DNA of 64,000 nt. Origin: Phlyctochytrium arcticum. Lineage: Eukaryota > Chytridiomycota > Chytridiomycetes > Chytridiales > Chytridiaceae. Positions 22,175 to 32,595 of this stretch are shown here, in pieces. The notes under the pieces were generated by a model. The model ran no database searches and was not told the DNA's origin. It saw nothing but the letters and a program-made list of their open reading frames with translations. The stretch's first letter is position 1. Every line of letters begins with the position of its first letter. Position numbers and translations under genes: made by a program. The stretch spans positions 868,001-932,000 of the forward strand of contig JAHLKI010000001.1 of NCBI GenBank assembly GCA_025602905.1, in the 5' to 3' direction.

Positions 22175-24090
22175 TGGACGACCTGCTCTAACTTGCTTCG
22201 ACATTCTGCCCAGCCTCTTGCGAATTTGCCGACCAAAAAGTTCTCCAGTAAAGCACCATGCTTCCCGCGCCCAATTCAGAGCGACCCCCTCCTCGTACCG
22301 TTCATGTGGTCTTTTACTTGATGTGGGTTGGTTGCCTAACGAACAAATGCTCGCAAATGAAAACTTACTATCGTGCATTCATTTCAAAGTGCCTGGGTAC
22401 TATGCTCCAGCGGTGTCATACTTTTCAACAAGTATATCCTTGACACAGCTGGCTTCCGTAAATACTTTTGCCATTTGATTCACAAAAGTCAACGAAGGCG
22501 CTAACTTCTCATATTTCGCAGCATTCCCCATGCTGCTGACAACATACCATCTGGCCTTTGCTACTATCGCCACGGTCATCTTGCGAAGGACCACAAACCT
22601 TTTGAAAGGATTGGACAATTTGCAGATGGATTTCAAGATGTATACCACATCCATTCTGCCAATTGGATTTTGCTTCTCGGCCAGCTTGATTCTTTGCAAC
22701 TTGGCTTACCTGTACTTGAGCGTAGCTTACATCCAGATGCTGAAGGTAAACGGACGATCGCCTCTTTGCTGATGTACTTCATTCGGCCACAACCGGCTCT
22801 GAGTATTTTTTCTCCTAGTCTAGCACATCGGTGATGGTACTTGTTATAACCTGGGTGCTCGGCGTCGAGAGTCCCTCCATACCTATTTTCAGCAAAGTCA
22901 TTATAATTGTCACGGGCGTGGCTATTGCTTCGTCCACCGAGCTCCAATTCAATTGGATAGGAACCATTATTCAACTGCTCGGGACGTTTGCGGAAGCCCT
23001 ACGTTTAGTCCTGGTACAGCAGTTGATGCGAGGTATGAAAATGGACCCTTTGACCAGCTTGTATCTTTATGCGCCGGTAAGGAGTGCCCATGTTATTGTT
23101 AAAGCTGAAACAAAAATGAACAAATCCTTCGTTTACAGGCATGTGCTTTGATGAATGGTCCTGCTTTTCTATATTTTGAACTACAGGACGTCTCCTGGGC
23201 GGCGTTCAATCGTGTCGGTGTTTGGATGTTTCTAGCCAACGGACTTATAGCATTTGGGCTTAATGTGGCTCTTGTTTTTGTGGTAAGTAGGCCTTCTTTA
23301 ACCTTCTTGGGGAGCGAACGATTATTGACATCAGGTGTCCTGATATAGCTTGCACGAACGTCTTCACTAGTCCTCTGTCTTACTGGAGTTGGAAAGGATA
23401 TCTTGCTCATTTTGACGTCTGTAGTTCTCTTTCAAACGCCTCTGCGAGGGATGCAGGTATTCGGCTATCTGATGGCCACTCTTGGGCTTATATCGTACAA
23501 GCAACCCGCCCTTTTTGACGGGCACGTCGAGAAAATCTTTTCGAAAGTGTTCTCCAGATGCGGAGCATCAACACTACAAAAGTATCAAAAGTTATCCAGG
23601 ACAGACATGGTACAACAAGAACGAATTGCGTTATCGACACAAATAAGCGACGATGACCTGGACGACAATTCTGATACGGGGGACAACAAAACATTGTCGA
23701 AATAGCAAAACTCTGATCATCTGTACTTAATTACTTAAGCTAATATCTTGCTGAGATGTATTCTAGTCGACCATCCTTGGTGGTTACAGTAGACCCTTTT
23801 GACATATCCGACGAAGGCCCATCCTGGATTTTTGAATCATCACGTGTCGCGAGTGAGATCCCCGTCCCGTGGTTTGTAAGCGTCGTACCTTCATCTTCAT
23901 CTTTAAGTACCGCTGTGACAGCAGATGGATGCCATCTCGGCCTTGCTTGCCGCAGCTACCGCCTCCAAAGGCCATATCGTCGACATTCAAGTTGTCAAGA
24001 CTTTCGCGAAATTGCTCAAGAGAGCACATCGCAACAACTTCTGGCGTAATTGTCAACAATTTGAGAGTTTATCTTGTAATTACTACCTGC
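22170..24090 (+). repeat. direct repeat, copy A (transporter gene with flanks)
   Basis: Matches 36210-37955 in the same orientation, from the ACGCGT promoter element through the transporter and about 350 bp of 3' flank (last common text about TTTGAGAGTTTATCTTGTA). Copy A keeps an insert near 23.76-23.89 kb and around 23.95 kb that copy B lacks. Confidence 0.85.
22258..23705 (+). CDS. TPT-family (triose-phosphate/nucleotide-sugar type) transporter, copy A
   Basis: Six exons: 22258-22322, 22390-22457, 22522-22745, 22819-23076, 23139-23282, 23349-23705; 371 residues. It belongs to the drug/metabolite transporter superfamily, TPT branch. About ten membrane spans, with family landmarks SSGVILFNKYILDTAGFPFPMLLTTYHL, the KSSTSVMVLVITWVLGVE helix, QLLGTFAEALRLVLVQQLM, MDPLTSLYLYAP and LLILTSVVLFQTPL. 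The C-terminal tail is acidic and cytosolic (DDDLDDNSDTGD). Fungal members carry nucleotide sugars or other phosphorylated compounds into the Golgi/ER lumen. Its place beside glycosyltransferases and sugar-modifying enzymes suggests it supplies a sugar nucleotide; the substrate cannot be read from sequence. It is duplicated almost unchanged as TPT-B. Confidence 0.88.
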
Positions 24091-24447
24091 GATTTTAGGA
24101 AGGACTGAAAAATTGCAGAGCAGCGACATGACAACCAAGAAGGAGTAGAAAAAAATAGTACAGTAGGAGCTGGACGAATAAAATAGGGCTGTGGAAGGAT
24201 AAATATGCCTGCTAAAAGTTAAAAAAGAAACAAAGTCAAGTGATAGAACAAGAGCATACCCCGGCCCATACCCACAGAGTGTATTATCACAATCAAATCG
24301 TAAGGCCTCGTAGAGCCTCGAGTAAAAAGAACTTTTGAGTCCCATGTCGACCCTGGTCATTGTTGTCAATTGTAAATTTGTTACTGTGACTGTCCCACTC
24401 GGCCGTGTTTAAACGGCTTACCAAATCCAAAGTGCGACGCCTGTGCG
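23706..24447. other. intergenic; first part is the repeat flank
   Basis: No gene recognised. Up to about 24090 it is shared with the flank of TPT-B; the rest is unique and ends in the promoter of the DUF5672 gene. Confidence 0.6.
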
Positions 24448-24467
24448 ACGCGTCGCTCGCGACGCGT
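24448..24467. promoter_or_regulatory. paired ACGCGT elements upstream of the DUF5672 glycosyltransferase
   Basis: Two ACGCGT hexamers (24448-24453 and 24462-24467) inside a CG-rich patch of alternating CGACGCGTCG and GCGACGCGTTGCG, 118-137 bp before the ATG at 24585. Confidence 0.55.
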
Positions 24468-24584
24468 TGCGATCGCCGGAGGGCGGAGGAGCAACCCGTC
24501 TCAGCCTTGTTTAAATTAGACACTTTATAGCAGGCTCCCCTCCCCATTTCGATTCCGGAGCCTTCTGACGCGACTACCGCCAAG

Positions 24585-25415
24585 ATGAAAGCTCGATTAG
24601 TGAAGCCTAGCATCACCAAATTCGAGCTCCTCTTCCTGCTGGGGGTTGTATCAATATTGTTCATAACGTTCGCGGGATTTCGGGATCGGTCATGGACATC
24701 TGGATCAAACAAGCTCACAGCAGTAATCATTGAAACCTCACCTTCTGCAACATTGGTCCCCATCCTAGTACACTTTGCAGCAGTCCTCGGTCCGCGATGG
24801 CACGTTGCCCTATACACTTCCGCTTCCACTTGGACAGAAAACCCTACATCGATTCCCTTTCAGCGCTTGTTGGAGAGCAAGCAGCTCTCGGTCCGCTTTC
24901 TTCCCCCTGAAGTGCAATTCACGGATAGCGCAGCCGTCTCGAGGTTTCTGACCGCCCCATGGCTTTGGCAGGAGCTGGTTGAATCCAAGCGTATCTTGAT
25001 GTTCCAGCTAGACAGCATCATCTGCGCGAACTCTAATGTCACGGTGGATGATTTCTTAAAGTGGGACTATATTGGCGCACCAATCGACGGAAAGTTCGGA
25101 GTAGGGTACAACGGCGGGCTGTCGATAAGGAACCCCAAGCTTCTTCTGGATTTGATCAATGAAAAGGGCTCGATAACGGACCCCCGCGACTTTGAAGATC
25201 AGTGGTTCTTCCGACAACTTAGTGCACTGGGGCCGGAGAAGGGGGTAAAGCTACCGGATGCTGAGACGGCAAAGAAGTTTGCGGTTGAGACGATATACTA
25301 CGAGCGGCCCTTGGGGTACCATCAGCCGTCAAGGTGGCAGGCAGGAAACATGAATGAGATCGAGACATGGTGCCCGGAGGTCAAAATGTTGGTTGGGCGG
25401 AGAGCGACGAAGTAG
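24585..25415 (+). CDS. DUF5672 family glycosyltransferase-like, type II membrane protein
   Basis: Single exon, 276 residues. One N-terminal membrane span (FELLFLLGVVSILFITFAGF, residues ~12-31), then the DUF5672 core: TAVIIETSPSATLVPILVHF, LGPRWHVALYTS, FLTAPWLWQELVESKRILMFQLDSIICANS (the FQLDS Asp matches the metal/nucleotide-sugar aspartate of GT-A folds), DYIGAPI, GVGYNGGLSIRNP, EDQWFFRQL, FAVET, RPLGYHQPSRW. DUF5672 proteins are GT-A-like and usually sit in polysaccharide clusters. Donor and acceptor are unknown. It lies between transporter A and the exostosin arm and has the shared ACGCGT promoter. A decayed copy of its N-terminal part is at about 26.1-26.3 kb. Confidence 0.85.
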   Translation: MKARLVKPSITKFELLFLLGVVSILFITFAGFRDRSWTSGSNKLTAVIIETSPSATLVPILVHFAAVLGPRWHVALYTSASTWTENPTSIPFQRLLESKQLSVRFLPPEVQFTDSAAVSRFLTAPWLWQELVESKRILMFQLDSIICANSNVTVDDFLKWDYIGAPIDGKFGVGYNGGLSIRNPKLLLDLINEKGSITDPRDFEDQWFFRQLSALGPEKGVKLPDAETAKKFAVETIYYERPLGYHQPSRWQAGNMNEIETWCPEVKMLVGRRATK

Positions 25416-26090
25416 GATTGTCACCTTGCTTATTTTAATTATGTTTTACGTTTCCAAAAAAGAGCGACCGTTTTTAATGCATTTCTATATCAATGCGAGG
25501 TCTACATCATGTTTTTTAGTATCCCATAAGAATATTGGGGGACTTCCCTTAGACAATACACGTACTTTTTGCAAGCATTGGCTTACTGAATTCTCAATAA
25601 TGAAAGTTGGACATTAACCGTTCCTTCTTAAAAGTACACCAATTTCCCAACCGGCGATTTGCCGATCTGTAAAAATCTACACCGCTCCCCTCTTGACAGT
25701 ACAGTACAAATTCGGCCAGGTGTGCCGAGACTCTCCGGCGTGTGTGGGAAAAAGCTAACCCTAATATTTGTGGCGTTGGCGCGCCGCAAAATCAATGTGA
25801 CACATGCGCAGCAGGACGATCCGGAACTCGTTTCCTGTCGATTGTAACTCCGGATAACTCCCGTTGGCTGAAGTTGATTGGCAAAGAACTTTACGTGTCG
25901 GGGCGCAGTTTCGCGCAGGATGCGTATTGGTTCATGGAACGCGGTGGATCTGGTAGGTATGCAAATTGGGGGAGGCCAGCGAGTCACACCCGGTTCGTGA
26001 GTGTCCGCACGTAATAGTCCACTTTCGGAGCTGTGCCTATTGCCTTATCCACCAGCTCTACAAAGCACTTTTGGTTATTTCGTCGCCCCC
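25416..26090. other. intergenic, nothing recognised
   Basis: Short open frames only. One (25860-26010) reads NSRWLKLIGKELYVSGRSFAQDAYWFMERGG but has no start context and matches no family I know. Confidence 0.5.
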
Positions 26091-26094
26091 GCGC

Positions 26095-26310
26095 TTGTTG
26101 CTTCCCAAACCTTATGTCCCATTTATATGCAACTTGAAGATCGCCGAGTTTAAGCTCCTGAACGTTGTCTCGATATTTTGCTTGACGGCTCTGAGATTTC
26201 CGGATCGACTGTCGATGACCACCGAGTTATTCGTCAAGCTTCTGCCAGGGGTAATTATCAAAACTGCACCTTCCGCAACTGTGGTCCATATATATCTCGA
26301 GCTGATTTGA
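26095..26310 (+). pseudogene. decayed N-terminal fragment of a DUF5672 glycosyltransferase
   Basis: The translated text IAEFKLLNVVSIFCLTALRFPDRLS...VIIKTAPSATVVHIYLEL aligns with ITKFELLFLLGVVSILFITFAGFRDRS...VIIETSPSATLVPILVHF at the start of the gene at 24585. The rest of the gene is absent and the frame ends at 26310. Confidence 0.7.
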
Positions 26311-26941
26311 AAGTTGAGAAATAATACAAGATTGTAACTTTAGATTGTCACTAGTCATATCGTCCTACCAGTGAACCCTTTATGGAGTGCCACTGTCTTG
26401 TAACAGAAGGATTTGAGAAAAATCTGCACAATACGTGGTGGAGGGAGTTTCAGACCTATAGTCCAGATAGGCTGATACAAAACGATAGAAGGGGCTTAGA
26501 TACCAGTTATATCTACAGATCTTGAGTGGGAATTGACTCGATCATAGTCGACATCTGAAATGCTTCGCCCAACTGCTATCATCCAAAGTAGGTCACTCTC
26601 CTTGCTTTTTAGATAATTGCTTCTCAGCATGTGGACCGTAATTCGGCATGAAAGTAAACGGATAACTTCCAGCTCAATTATACCGCATAAAATTGCCGAC
26701 CAGCGGTCACCCCGCTCGTTGAGTGCCCAGTCGTTCAGTAGAAAGGCTGCGTGCACAAGTTTCTTACAATCTATTAAACATAGACCGCACCCCGTTCACA
26801 TCATCATGGCGGAAACACTACAAGATCCCTCAGGTCAGTCCTCTCCACAATCGTCACCAAGAGCAAAAGATTTGTGCGTATGGTTGCGACAGAAAATTGT
26901 GTTGAAAACAGAAATGTGAATACATAGGGCATCTTCAAAAT
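26311..26941. other. intergenic, nothing recognised
   Basis: AT-rich. An ATG near 26805 starts a short Ser/Gln-rich frame that ends within 120 bp and is not recognisable. Confidence 0.5.
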
Positions 26942-27682
26942 CTACTGCCCGCCATACAAGGCATGTATTTTTTCCCAAGTCCGTTCAAAATGCGTAGGGC
27001 ACTCATACCCATGTGGGTTCTTGTTCAAATAATCCTGAAAAAAATCATATTCTCAACCGTAAGTAAAAACGTAGAAAGAGGGATAAGAGGTTGATTTGTG
27101 AAATTACCTGGTGATATTCTTCAGCGGTCCAATACTTTCCGAGCGGCTCGACTGTTGTTACAATTTTGTGCGTGCCAAAATGGTGTTGAAGGGATGCTAT
27201 TGTTTCTTTGGCCGTCTTTTCTTGGGAGGGGCTGGATGTGAAAATGGCGGAGCGGTACTGAGTGCCCGCATCGTTGCCTTGACGGTTCAATGTCGTCGGA
27301 TCATGCATTCGGAAACTAGAGGTACCATAGCAAATGTGGTTAAAAAAGAACCATTCCTGACACAAGAACAAGAGGAAACTTACAAGAAATCTAACAGATC
27401 CGTGTACGCCACTTGACTCGGATCGAACTGAACCTGAATGACTTCAGCATGATGGGTTGTCCCCGTGCACACTTGCTTGTACGAAGGGGACTCGGTAGTT
27501 CCTCCCGCATAGCCGACCGAAGTAGGCAAGTTAGGAAACTTTTTTTGAAAGGCCTTCTCGACGCCCCAGAAGCACCCGGCGCCAAAGGTTGCGAGATCCA
27601 TGTTTGGGTTAGTGGAGAATGGGCGGCGGAGGGAGGGTGGAGTGGTGCTGGGTTTGGATAAGAGGTTGAGGAATCGTTGCAT
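26942..27682 (-). CDS. MXR1: peptide methionine-(S)-sulfoxide reductase MsrA, probably mitochondrial
   Basis: Three exons on the minus strand: 27682-27384, 27315-27108, 27034-26942; 199 residues. The N-terminus ([27 protein letters not shown]) is a typical mitochondrial presequence. The MsrA domain is complete: [15 protein letters not shown] with the catalytic Cys, [53 protein letters not shown], and [17 protein letters not shown]. It reduces the S-epimer of methionine sulfoxide in proteins using thioredoxin. It sits inside the glycan locus on the opposite strand and lacks the ACGCGT element, so it is probably a bystander. Confidence 0.95.
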
Positions 27683-27814
27683 GGAAGGTGAATGTGGATT
27701 TAGAATTCGCAGTTTTCGAACTGTTGTAGAAATTTCGATCCCGTCATTCGCGTGACGTGTTACGCTACGATAAATTCCTTTTTTACACAGATTCCAGATT
27801 CTTTTTCAGAATCA

Positions 27815-28460
27815 TACTTCGGCAAAATTCGAAAAGGAAATATGCCCCAAACTTGTTGATGCTTTTGCACTATGGCCAGGTTATAGGCGAATGTGTTGAG
27901 ATGCTCCATGCAGTGAGGATGATTCCGAGCTTTGGGAGGGTCATTCCCATAGCTCATAAGATTTACGGTGTTGCATCTACAATTACACTTCGTTCGCAAT
28001 ATCATAACTTGCTGAACGCCTAGAGTTACGCCAGGAATACAAAGTGAGGCATGGATATCTTCCAGCAAAGAAAGTTTGACATCAGGAGTTTTTACTATGA
28101 TATGATGATACGTTGCTATTGTCTTTTTTCGCCTCCTGATGTCGCTTCCGGAAGTTCCGGGTAAGCTAGTCTTCTTTTTCAGTGGCAGGAGGGGTATGAG
28201 TAGCAGTGTACGTTGGATCATGCAGATCTGTTCATATGTCCGCTTCTAATGAATCGGAACGGTCAGGATGGATCGAGATTGGAGGTTGGCGCTGCTGGCG
28301 CTGTCAGTATGTCCAGATCCTCCACGACGTCCCTAAGCGGATCGCAGTATGGATCTGAGATCACCCGAGTGTGCATAGTGCTTGCTTGCATCAAAAAAAT
28401 AGCTCGCAAATCTGCGGATGCTTCCAAATCGCAAAATCAAAAAGTAAAAGATCTCGCCAA
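27815..28460. pseudogene. decayed segmental copy of the GGPPS-PKR1 locus
   Basis: 27815-28000 matches GGPPS exons 2-3 (CPKLVDAFALWP, CVEMLH, IPIAHKIYGVAST; compare [31 protein letters not shown]), with the intron and DDVED region deleted. From 28015 it matches the complement of the PKR1 gene: the minus-strand text LSLLEDIHASLCIPGVTLGVQQ corresponds to LSLLEDIYASLFVPGVTPRVQQ, and 28160-28340 matches 8390-8590. The order and orientation of the two convergent genes are kept, so this is a deleted and mutated segmental duplicate, not a processed copy. Many frameshifts rule out function. Confidence 0.8.
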
Positions 28461-28487
28461 GCCACACTCCTCAAGCGCCGACGCGCA

Positions 28488-28506
28488 ACGCGTTCCCCGG
28501 ACGCGT
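28488..28506. promoter_or_regulatory. paired ACGCGT elements upstream of exostosin gene A
   Basis: ACGCGT at 28488-28493 and 28501-28506, 88-106 bp before the ATG at 28594. The right-arm promoter (46691-46716) keeps both, plus a shared CCCTAGCGGATAGCGGGTA block nearer the start codon. Confidence 0.6.
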
Positions 28507-28593
28507 TCCTGCCCATAACTTTCTTGTCGCTCTCCTATTCCCTAGCGGATAGCGGGTAACCACTGGGTAACGAGAGAACGACTTGTCGCAAGC

Positions 28594-30410
28594 ATGTGGC
28601 GGTCAATCATTTCCCACGCTACTAAAACCAAGCTGGCCGTCGGGCTCTCCCTAACCTTGGTCGCCTTTCTCACCGTCAACTACTTATCCGCGTTCAGAGA
28701 CGGTATCCATGAACGCATCGAGCACCAGCTGGCCCGGTTCCCACCAAGTCCGATTCCATTCACGACATTCAGCTGCTGGAGTGACAATGACGCCCATAAT
28801 GTCCAGGGCTACCGAAAGCCATTCCGATTTCATGTGTATGATGTACCCGAAGAATTCTATTCGTCGTTTTTCAGTCGATACACACCGTCGTTTGATAACA
28901 TGAATGGGTAAGAAAATTGTTTTCCAAACCCGCAATATATGTCAGACGGACCCAGCTAATTTCCAACGGCAGCGAATCGCATCATTCCGCGGAAATCTAC
29001 ATCTGGCGTTACCTGAAATTACATCCATGTCACACCACAAACCGCTCTCAAGCTGATATCTTTATTGTGCCGTCCCTGGTATGTGTGCTCTACAAAATTC
29101 AGAAACTATATGATTCAATAGTGCTGACTCCAATATTACAACAGGGCATTTCATCAACACTCTTCGGGCACCAACATCATCCTGCCCAGGGTGGGTTAGA
29201 TTTTTCCTGTTGTGATCTTATAAAATGGTTCTGAACTGTCATTCAGTGTTTGATTGGGTTCTGAAGCAACCAGAAGCCTTGTTTATGAATGGATATGATC
29301 ATTGGGCCTTGGTATGATGACATCTTCTTTTCATGCTTGAAAAAGCTTTTTCATCTAACGGGTGCGTTTTAGGGTGAAGGCAATCTGGCCATGCCACGCA
29401 ATCACATGCCCAACATCAATTACATTACACCAGAGATTTGGAGTGTTCCCACCAACCTCCGCGGAACAGACTCACTGTTGCTCGCCGAACCCCTCATATA
29501 TTTCCGTGAAGTATTGAGTGTTGTTATTTCGTAAGTGCAAGCAAATACATTTACATCCAATATTGCTGTGATATCTGACACTTAATCACAACTTCCAGAT
29601 ACCCAGACATTGTCAATGCCATATCTGATGAGCGATTCAAGGCCCACATGGGCAAGCGGGATAAACTGGCTGTTTTCTACGGCTCAGTTCGACCCAATCA
29701 AATGATGTTGTAAGTTCACACAAACGAACAAACCCATTGAAAAACATTTCACTAAAGGATACGATTATTAGCGTTCGGGAGAAGATTCGGGATCAGATGC
29801 TGGATAGAGATAGCCGACATCACGACACGGTTTTTTACAATCAAGATCATTTTGCAGACTATCCCCCCGAGACCCTCATGACGGCCATGGGTGAGATTTT
29901 GGAGACTGCCACGTTCGGACCGACGACAGGAGGAGACATCAAGACATCTCGGCGGACATTTTCCTTAATTCTTCGAGGTTGCATTCCGGTAAGTTTTGTA
30001 ATGCTTTAGTGACGGCCGGCGTGTCACATTGCTACTGGACGATGAGGGTCTAACACTTTTGGTTTCAGGTGATGATCTGCGATTACTGCATGCTACCCTA
30101 CGAAGACCTAATAGACTACAAATCATTCATGGTATTCATCTCAGTCAAGCAGATCATGACTCCAGGATACAACTTCATGGATGAATTAGCCAAAATCCCG
30201 CAAGAGCGCGTGGAGCAGATGCAACGAAATATGTTGCTGGTGCGCAAACACTTTGTCTGGAGAGAGGGTGCCCCGGAGCCGGGTGACCCCTTGGACATGA
30301 TGGTGCGGAATCTGGCCCGTCAAGCCATGTTGGTGCGAGGTTTCAAGCGGATAGCCGAAGATTGGCGTCTCAATGAGCCAGTTCCAACTCATGCAGCTGT
30401 TGCAGCTTAG
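28594..30410 (+). CDS. exostosin-like (GT47) glycosyltransferase, copy A
   Basis: Eight exons: 28594-28907, 28973-29078, 29145-29190, 29247-29311, 29373-29530, 29599-29709, 29772-29988, 30069-30410; 452 residues. The N-terminal membrane anchor (LAVGLSLTLVAFLTVNYLSAF, residues ~15-35) gives type II Golgi topology. GT47 landmarks are FRFHVYDVPEEFY, AEIYIWRYLKLHPCHTTNRSQADIFIVPSL, NGYDHWAL, the MPRNHMPNINYITPE segment, KLAVFYGSVRPN, and the C-terminal SRRTFSLILRGCIPVMICDYCMLPYEDLIDYKSFMVFIS. GT47 enzymes transfer sugars such as GlcA, Gal, Ara or Xyl in polysaccharides. The SDR-TIM gene follows 249 bp downstream in the same direction. Confidence 0.9.
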
Positions 30411-30586
30411 AAGCGCTGCCAAAGTACGATTTGATCCAGGAGTTTTTATTCCATCTGTTACATATTTTAGTTCTACTTGAAAAAATTACGAGATTTTTGA
30501 TTTTTGGGTGATGTTACCCGCAGCATGATAGTCGAATTTATGAGGTTTGTTTATACACAGATTTCGGACGTGATTCAGGCATTTCG

Positions 30587-30603
30587 ACGCGTTCCGGACG
30601 CGT
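30587..30603. promoter_or_regulatory. paired ACGCGT elements upstream of SDR-TIM gene A
   Basis: ACGCGT at 30587-30592 and 30598-30603, 57-73 bp before the ATG at 30660. The right-arm promoter has two as well (44343-44348, 44351-44356). Confidence 0.6.
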
Positions 30604-30659
30604 TTGCTCCTGCCAACTCGTAGCAAAATCGCAAACACCTTGAGCAAAGACGACATACA

Positions 30660-32433
30660 ATGCCCGGCACAAGTGAATATTCTGCGTTGGTGGGCTACAC
30701 CGGACTCGTGGGTAGTAATCTGCGTCTGCAACGCAGCTTTACGGATCTGTACAATTCCAAAAATGTGACGGACCTCAAGGGAAAGTCTTACGACGTTGTT
30801 TACTTTGCGGCATGTCCAGCCGAGAAGTGGAAAATCAATCAGCAGCCAGAGCAAGACCTGGCCACCTTGACAAGATTACGCGACATTGTCAAAACCATCA
30901 AACCAAAACTCTTTGTTCTCATTTCAACGATCGACGTGTATAATCTCAATGTGGAAGATCAGGATGAGAGTACTGACCTGAGTGCATCCATCAAAGGGCA
31001 CCATGCGTACGGCAAGCATCGATTTTGGTTTGAGCAGTGGATTCGGGAACTTTTCCCCAACAATCACTTGATTGTGAGGCTTCCGGCGCTTCACGGGCCC
31101 TCGTTGAAGAAGAATTACATTTATGACTTGCTCAATGATAATAATCCGCAAACAATTAAACGCAATAGTTACTTTCAGTGGTATGATTTGACCCGTTTGG
31201 AGGCCGATATCCGTCGTGCGATTGAGCTCAAGTTGACCTTGGTGAATCTGTTTCCGGAACCGGTGTGGACCAACGATATCCTTGGCGTTGCCGAAGAGAC
31301 CAAAGCAGTGCCCCAATCGGTAAGTAGTACGTCCGTTGATGACACTTGAAGTAGTAGTAAAGTTTGGCCCTTCAATTCTAACTTGTCCACAATTTGAATA
31401 GGTCCTGGCCAAAGTTCCTCCAAGTGATCCATCCGTGCCCGCCATCACTTACCGCATCGGGACCCGCTATGCGGCTGATTACAAGAGCCCGGCAGGCAAA
31501 TACATCTACTCGGCCTCAGAGACCCTTGATCGCATCCGACGTTTCTTCAAGCAGCATGTCATGCGCACCAAATGCGTCGTCTCAAACATTGCCTGGACGT
31601 GGTCAGACGATGCCGAAAATGACAAGGTCCTGCGCTTCCTGCGACAGAATCATGTCCAGCAGCTGGAGCTGGGCCCCACCAAGATATGGGGGTCGTGGGA
31701 CGCGTGCAAACAGGCATTACGGGATGGAGAGGCAGAGAGGTTTGGCAGAGAGCTGTTCGCCAAGGGATTTACTGTTCCTTCCTTTCAAGCCATTTTGTTC
31801 AACTGTCCACAGTGCCTGTTGCTGGAAAGCGAGACGGGTCGAAATGCCTATATCCAACACATGAAGTTTGTCATTGATCTGTGTAGCACCATTCACAAGG
31901 CAGCCAGTGGACCTTCCACCCGTCCGGCTGCCATCGTCATGGGTGCACCCAAGAACCGCCTGCGGTATGGCAAATCAGACGCCGAGTGCGATTCGCTGGC
32001 CGATCCGGTCTGGAAGGAGCTCGGCGCGTACTCGACGGATCACAATGTGGTCTTGTGCCTAGAAGCCAACCCAAAAGACTACGGATGTGACTATCTGTAC
32101 AATGCCAGCCAAGCAGCTGCAGCTGTCCGGCGGGTCAACCATCCTGGATTCCGCCTGCACGTCGATTTGGCATGTATGACTCTGGCCGGCGACCAGATTG
32201 CCGAGATTGTCCGGGAGAACAAAGATATCATCTACCATGTCCATATCAGTGAGCCGTACTTGGAAGACTTTGCCACGCCCAAATGCGACCACGCCATGTT
32301 TGCTCGGACTCTGCAAGAACAACTGTGGGAGTCTCCGGTCAAGATCAGTCTCGAAATGAAGAATGGGGATGATAACCCTGCTCGAGTCAAAACTGCGGTT
32401 GAATTAGTCGGCAGCCGGTACTTTGATGTTTAG
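30660..32433 (+). CDS. SDR (NAD-dependent sugar epimerase-like) - TIM-barrel sugar isomerase fusion, copy A
   Basis: Two exons, 30660-31319 and 31402-32433; 563 residues. Residues 1-220 form an extended-SDR-like Rossmann domain: ALVGYTGLVGSNL (GxxGxxG), DVVYFAACPAEKW, FVLISTIDVYN, HHAYGKHRFWFE (the usual YxxxK reads YGKHR), LIVRLPALHGP. Residues ~245-563 are a xylose-isomerase-like TIM barrel with probable metal ligands in CLEANP, RLHVDLACM, IIYHVHISEP and ISLEMK. Separate bacterial homologues of both parts are known to me mainly from surface-polysaccharide clusters. A role in making or modifying a nucleotide sugar is an inference. No signal peptide, so probably cytosolic. It converges on the FAD triple fusion with 162 bp between the stops. 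Confidence 0.85.
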
Positions 32434-32595
32434 ACTATTACTTTGCAACTTATTAAAGTGTCTGGTCGGATGAACAAGAAGAAGCTCATGCTCGTAGATC
32501 CGAGCTTGTAGTTATATAAATATACTGAAAATACATACATGCAAAATCATTGTGAACAGATGCCACAGGTATAATAAGAAAATGGGTTGTGACTA

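Noticed and set aside
26942..27682. MsrA as part of the glycan locus
   Set aside because: Opposite strand, mitochondrial presequence and no ACGCGT element; more likely a bystander.
28213..28518. 101-codon plus-strand frame before exostosin A
   Set aside because: It overlaps the decayed PKR1 copy read on its non-coding strand.
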